Source: Amycolatopsis coloradensis
Lineage (GTDB): Bacteria > Actinomycetota > Actinomycetes > Mycobacteriales > Pseudonocardiaceae
NCBI RefSeq assembly: GCF_001953865.1
Contig: NZ_MQUQ01000008.1
Location: 92,323 to 156,322 of the forward strand
Reading direction: 5' to 3'
DNA: 64,000 bases
Part shown: in pieces, positions 61,014 to 64,000 of the stretch
Position numbering within the stretch: the stretch's first letter is position 1
How the letters are laid out: every line of letters starts with the position of its first letter
The notes under the pieces: model-generated
Told to the model about the DNA's origin: nothing
Seen by the model: only the letters and a program-made list of their open reading frames with translations
Database searches by the model: none
Position numbers and translations under genes: made by a program

Positions 61014-61865
61014 ATGGTGACGGAAAAAGACCTGGCACTGAATGACGGCCGCACGTTGCACGTCTACGACACCGGCCCAGGCGACACCGAAACGCGACTT
61101 CTCGTGTTCTGGCACCACGGCACCCCGAACGTCGGCGCGCCACCCGAGCCGCTGCTCGCCGCCGCGGCCGAACGAGGCGTGCGGTGGGTTTCGCACGATC
61201 GTCCCGGCTACGGCGGATCGACGCCCCACCCCGGCCGGGCCATCTCGTCGGTGGCAGCCGACGTGGCCGCGATCGCCGACGCGCTGGGCGTCGAGAAGTT
61301 CGCGGTGATGGGGCACTCCGGCGGCGGCTCGCACGCGCTGGCGTGCGCCGCGCTGCTGCCCGAGCGCGTACTGGGCGCGGTCTGCGTTTCCGGGCTGGCC
61401 CCGGCGGGAGTCGAGGGACTCGACTGGTTCGCGGGAATGAGCGCCTCCGGCGAGAGAAGGCTTCGCGCCGCTTCGGCGGGGAGGGCGCAGCTGGAAAACT
61501 TCCTCTCCGACAGTGAGTTCGACCCGGACGACTTCACGCCCGCTGACCACGACCTGCTTTCGGGCGAATGGTCTTGGCTGGGTGAAGTCGCGGAGAAGGC
61601 CATCCAGGGTGACCCTGGCGGCATGATGGACGACGAGCTGGCCTATGTCGCGGAGTGGGGTTGCGACCTCGGTCAGGTGCGTCCGCCGGTACTGCTGATC
61701 CACGGCGGCCAAGACCGGATCGCACCCAGTGCGCACGCCGAATGGCTGGCGAACCGGTGCGATTCGGCGAAGCTGTGGCTGCGGCCGGACGAAGGGCACA
61801 TTTCGGTCCTCGGCTCCGCGGTCGAGGCGCTCGACTGGCTTTTGCAGGACACCGCCCGGAAATGA
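61014..61865 (+). CDS. Alpha/beta hydrolase
   Basis: 283 residues. Oxyanion segment FWHHGTPNVGAPP, nucleophile GHSGGGSHA (Ser ~101), Asp in LLIHGGQDRIAP, His in PDEGHISVLG: a complete catalytic triad of the alpha/beta hydrolase superfamily. No ribosome site; leaderless. Substrate unknown. Confidence 0.9.
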   Translation: MVTEKDLALNDGRTLHVYDTGPGDTETRLLVFWHHGTPNVGAPPEPLLAAAAERGVRWVSHDRPGYGGSTPHPGRAISSVAADVAAIADALGVEKFAVMGHSGGGSHALACAALLPERVLGAVCVSGLAPAGVEGLDWFAGMSASGERRLRAASAGRAQLENFLSDSEFDPDDFTPADHDLLSGEWSWLGEVAEKAIQGDPGGMMDDELAYVAEWGCDLGQVRPPVLLIHGGQDRIAPSAHAEWLANRCDSAKLWLRPDEGHISVLGSAVEALDWLLQDTARK

Positions 61866-62271
61866 CGCCGCGGGCCACCCGGGTGCGATGGGGATCGAAT
61901 CCCGTCGCGCCCGGCGGGGGCGCGAACGCATCAGGCACTCGTGCGCGCCACGTCTTCCCACGTGCCCTTATCGGCCTCGGTGCTGGGAGTATCACCCGAT
62001 CGAAGTCACTTTGGGTCACATCCCCCCTGGTCCCGCACCTCCTCAAGACCTCCCTTATTTTGGCCACGTAAGACCCTTGACGCTAAAGGGCTCACTCTGC
62101 GAATTGCACCATGGGCCGTTGTGGTGAACAAGTCCGCGATCACTAGTGCGAGGTTCGGTCGCCATGATAAGAAGATCTCTTCCTTTGACGACCCCTGAAT
62201 CGCTTGGTACTGTTTTAAAGTGACATTGAAGGGATTACGAGTTCGGTTGTCACAAGGGGACTGGGGAAAGT
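61866..62271. other. 406-bp intergenic region, AT-rich in its second half
   Basis: After the stem-loop at 61881-61912 the DNA becomes markedly richer in A and T (about 62040-62271), with GGGAAAGT next to the AraC-type start codon as a possible ribosome site. Several overlapping short frames exist (for example 61941-62198) but none looks like a protein. I see no other element. Confidence 0.55.
61881..61912 (+). terminator. Stem-loop after the hydrolase gene
   Basis: GGGTGCGA and TCGCGCCC pair (one G-T), with an inner stem GGGAT-CGA-ATCCC. It starts 15 nt after the stop codon. The inner part resembles a tRNA T arm by chance; no other tRNA element is present. Confidence 0.6.
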
Positions 62272-63036
62272 ATGACTTCTTCCGAGCGTGCAGTTGATCG
62301 TGCAGTCGGATACATGTTCGAGAATTTCAATGAAAAGGTGACAGTCGAAGATCTGGCCCGAGTCGCCATGTTCAGCAAGTTTTATTTCACAAGAATGTTT
62401 CAGCGAGTGACCGGAATTTCCCCAGGGCGTTTCCTCACCGCCATCAGGCTGCAAGAGGCCAAACGGCTGCTGCTGACGACCTCCATCAACGTGATCGAAG
62501 TGAGCCATTTGGTCGGCTACTCCAGCGTCGGCACCTTCAGCACGACGTTCAGCAAGGCCGTCGGGGTCTCACCGACCGAGTACCGGAGCGGCGGCGGGGT
62601 CGCCCAGTTGCGCTGCCAGAGCAGGACCAGCAGGAACAGCCACAACCCGGGCGTGGTGCACGGGAAGGTCACCGCGGAGCACCCGGACGAACTCGGCGTG
62701 GTGTTCGTGGGCGTGTTCCCGGGCCGCATCCCCCAAGGACGCCCGATCAAGTGCACCGTGCTCGACAGGCCTGGCCACTTTCGCATCGACGACGTTCCGA
62801 ACGGGGAATGGTACGTGCTGTCGCACTCGTTGTCCAAGGACCGCAATGAGGTTTTACGTGTCCCGGTCGATGACGACCTCGGGTTGTCGGTTGGCGCATA
62901 TGGCCCCATAACGGTAGGCGCCGGCGTCTCCTGCGGGCCGGTGAATCTGACCCTCACACCCAAGCGAATGATCGACCCCCCGGTGGTACTCGCCCTGCTG
63001 GAAATCAGGTCGTCGATACTCACCGAAGCCGGATAG
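62272..63036 (+). CDS. AraC-type HTH protein with C-terminal beta-sandwich-like domain
   Basis: 254 residues. The N-terminus (~5-105) is an AraC double HTH (VEDLARVAMFSKFYFTRMFQRVTGISPGRFLTAIRLQEAKRLL; IEVSHLVGYSSVGTFSTTFSKAVGVSPTEYR), in the unusual N-terminal position. The rest (~130-254) reads VHGKVTAEHPDELGVVFVGVFPGRIPQG, FRIDDVPNGEWYVLS: a beta-rich domain resembling carboxypeptidase-regulatory/transthyretin-like folds. No classical ligand-binding cupin. Similar proteins occur beside polyketide or acyl-CoA carboxylase genes in actinomycetes; here one follows on the other strand. Confidence 0.8.
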   Translation: MTSSERAVDRAVGYMFENFNEKVTVEDLARVAMFSKFYFTRMFQRVTGISPGRFLTAIRLQEAKRLLLTTSINVIEVSHLVGYSSVGTFSTTFSKAVGVSPTEYRSGGGVAQLRCQSRTSRNSHNPGVVHGKVTAEHPDELGVVFVGVFPGRIPQGRPIKCTVLDRPGHFRIDDVPNGEWYVLSHSLSKDRNEVLRVPVDDDLGLSVGAYGPITVGAGVSCGPVNLTLTPKRMIDPPVVLALLEIRSSILTEAG

Positions 63037-63055
63037 CTTTCCGGCTTCACTTTTT
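63025..63055 (+). terminator. Intrinsic terminator overlapping the AraC-type stop codon
   Basis: GAAGCCGGA and TCCGGCTTC (9-bp arms) flank TAGCTT, which contains the stop, and ACTTTTT follows. A classical rho-independent shape. Confidence 0.8.
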
Positions 63056-63070
63056 CGCGGCTTTCGGCAC

Positions 63071-63116
63071 GAAATACAAGGATTGCCCGGATTCGCTCCG
63101 GGCCCTCTTGTATTTC
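63071..63116. terminator. Compound hairpin between convergent genes
   Basis: Outer arms GAAATACAAG/CTTGTATTTC (63071-63080, 63107-63116) enclose an inner stem GCCCGGA/TCCGGGC. It can end transcription of the carboxylase gene coming from the right. Confidence 0.7.
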
Positions 63117-63153
63117 GATACCGCGCATTGTGCCCACCGCGAGCGGGCCGGGC

Positions 63154-64000
63154 CTACAGCGGCATGTTTCCGTGTTTCCGCCGGAAAGGCTGCCTTCTCT
63201 TGTCCCGCAACATGGCCAGCCCCTTGGCGATCAGGGACCGGGTCTCCGCCGGGTCGATCACGTCGTCCACCAGGCCCCGCTCGGCCGCGTAGTACGGATG
63301 GATCAGCTGTTCGTTGTAGTGCGCCAGCAGCTCGGCACGCAGCTCCCGCTGGTCGTCGACGGTGGCGAGTTCGCGGCGGAACAGGATGTCCACCGCCCCC
63401 TCCGCGCCCATCACGGCGATCTCGTTGGTGGGCCAGGCCAGGGACAGATCGTTGCCCACTGAGCGGGAATCCATGACGATGTAGGCGCCGCCGTATGCCT
63501 TTCGCAGGATCACCTGGACGCGTGGCACGGTCGCCTCGCAGTAGGCGTAGAGCAGCTTCGCTCCGTGACGGATGATGCCCCCGCGTTCCTGTTCGCTGCC
63601 GGGCAGGAAGCCCGGTACGTCCACCAGGGTGACGAGAGGAATACCGAAGGCGTCACAGAAACGCACGAACCGTGCCGCCTTCTGTGCCGCGTCGGCGTCC
63701 AGCACTCCGGCGAGCACGATCGGCTGGTTGCCGACGATCCCCACCACCTCACCGTCGACGCGGGCGAACGCGCACACGATGTTGGCCGCCCAGCCCTCGT
63801 GCAGTTCGAAGTACGCGCCGTCGTCGGTCACCTCCGCGATCACGTCACGGACGTCGTAGGGCTTGGCCGGATCCGCGGGCACGATCTCGGCCAGCCGGGG
63901 GCGCACGTCCGTGTCCGCGCCCGACGCGGCGGAGCGGGGTGGCAGCTCCATGTTGTTGGACGGCAGCAGCGAGACCAGGTGACGGACGTCTTCCAGGCAA
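63154..64000 (-). CDS. Acyl-CoA carboxylase beta subunit (carboxyltransferase), 5' truncated
   Basis: The frame is open to the window edge, so the start lies beyond 64000; about 280 C-terminal residues are visible. DVRHLVSLLPSNNMELPPR, then GIVGNQPIVLAGVLDADAAQKAARFVRFCDAFGIPLVTLVDVPGFLPGSEQERGGIIRHGAKLLYAY and ILRKAYGGAYIVM and the end GLVDDVIDPAETR are the CT domain of AccD/PccB-type enzymes. It transfers carboxyl from biotin to an acyl-CoA, making malonyl- or methylmalonyl-CoA. Which acyl-CoA it uses is not clear. Confidence 0.93.
   Translation of the reverse strand, partial: CLEDVRHLVSLLPSNNMELPPRSAASGADTDVRPRLAEIVPADPAKPYDVRDVIAEVTDDGAYFELHEGWAANIVCAFARVDGEVVGIVGNQPIVLAGVLDADAAQKAARFVRFCDAFGIPLVTLVDVPGFLPGSEQERGGIIRHGAKLLYAYCEATVPRVQVILRKAYGGAYIVMDSRSVGNDLSLAWPTNEIAVMGAEGAVDILFRRELATVDDQRELRAELLAHYNEQLIHPYYAAERGLVDDVIDPAETRSLIAKGLAMLRDKRRQPFRRKHGNMPL

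Noticed and set aside
61890..61905. tRNA-like T arm (GGGGATCGAATCCC)
   Set aside because: No acceptor stem, D arm or anticodon arm surrounds it and the first T of the loop is missing; it is the tip of a stem-loop after the hydrolase gene.
61941..62198. Possible 85-codon gene in the region before the AraC-type gene
   Set aside because: No ribosome site, low-complexity peptide and no conserved motif.

Overview
The window is GC-rich DNA (roughly 70 percent by eye) with strong G/C bias at third codon positions, many GTG starts, several genes whose -10 box sits directly before the start codon (leaderless mRNAs), a conservon, an AfsR/SARP regulator, actinobacterial Ku/LigD-type repair genes and XRE-DUF5753 and DUF3040 proteins. 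This points to a filamentous actinomycete. I infer Amycolatopsis or a close relative in the Pseudonocardiales; no rRNA or tRNA gene is present to prove it. The arrangement looks chromosomal. I see no insertion sequence, phage module or CRISPR array.

Layout. 0-5 kb: tail of a lytic transglycosylase, a PPOX-fold flavoprotein and a hyi-glxR-gcl glyoxylate operon. 5-12.8 kb: small enzymes and regulators (epoxide hydrolase, MerR, a frameshifted alpha/beta hydrolase, GNAT, LysE exporter, MetE-like protein, YciI) and a DinB2-type polymerase. 12.8-16.7 kb: S-adenosylhomocysteine (SAH) riboswitch and adenosylhomocysteinase, small proteins, Ku. 16.8-21 kb: a conservon (cvnABCD) followed by a StyA-like monooxygenase. 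21-27.2 kb: TetR, a heterodimeric ABC exporter and a LigD-like protein whose ligase domain looks catalytically dead. 27-35 kb: STAS, CYTH-CHAD, XRE, an erythromycin-esterase homologue and a large SARP. 35-42 kb: two divergent DJ-1 family genes, YibE/F, MBL hydrolase, cyclophilin, crotonase. 42-56 kb: secreted metzincin, then a long minus-strand housekeeping block (yajC-secD-secF-apt-rel; pdxT-yebC; ruvC-ruvA-ruvB). 56-64 kb: azlCD exporter with an XRE-cupin regulator, an APC permease/TetR/DmpA-type peptidase module, an alpha/beta hydrolase, an AraC-type HTH protein with an unusual C-terminal domain, and the end of an acyl-CoA carboxylase beta subunit.

How parts work together. Ku, the LigD-like protein and DinB2 are all functions tied to end joining or error-prone repair, scattered over 16 kb. 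The SAH riboswitch links adenosylhomocysteinase expression to the SAH pool. SecD, SecF and YajC form the accessory part of the translocase. RuvABC process Holliday junctions. Rel and Apt sit next to each other in purine nucleotide and stringent-response metabolism.

Most notable non-genic structure: inverted tandem arrays of a 21-bp unit at 5138-5283, with a related array at 14633-14695; a 53-nt perfect palindrome at 46976-47028; and a recurrent family of intergenic hairpins built on GAAGG-N-CCCC arms. A diverged copy of the yebC 3' end lies directly behind yebC.
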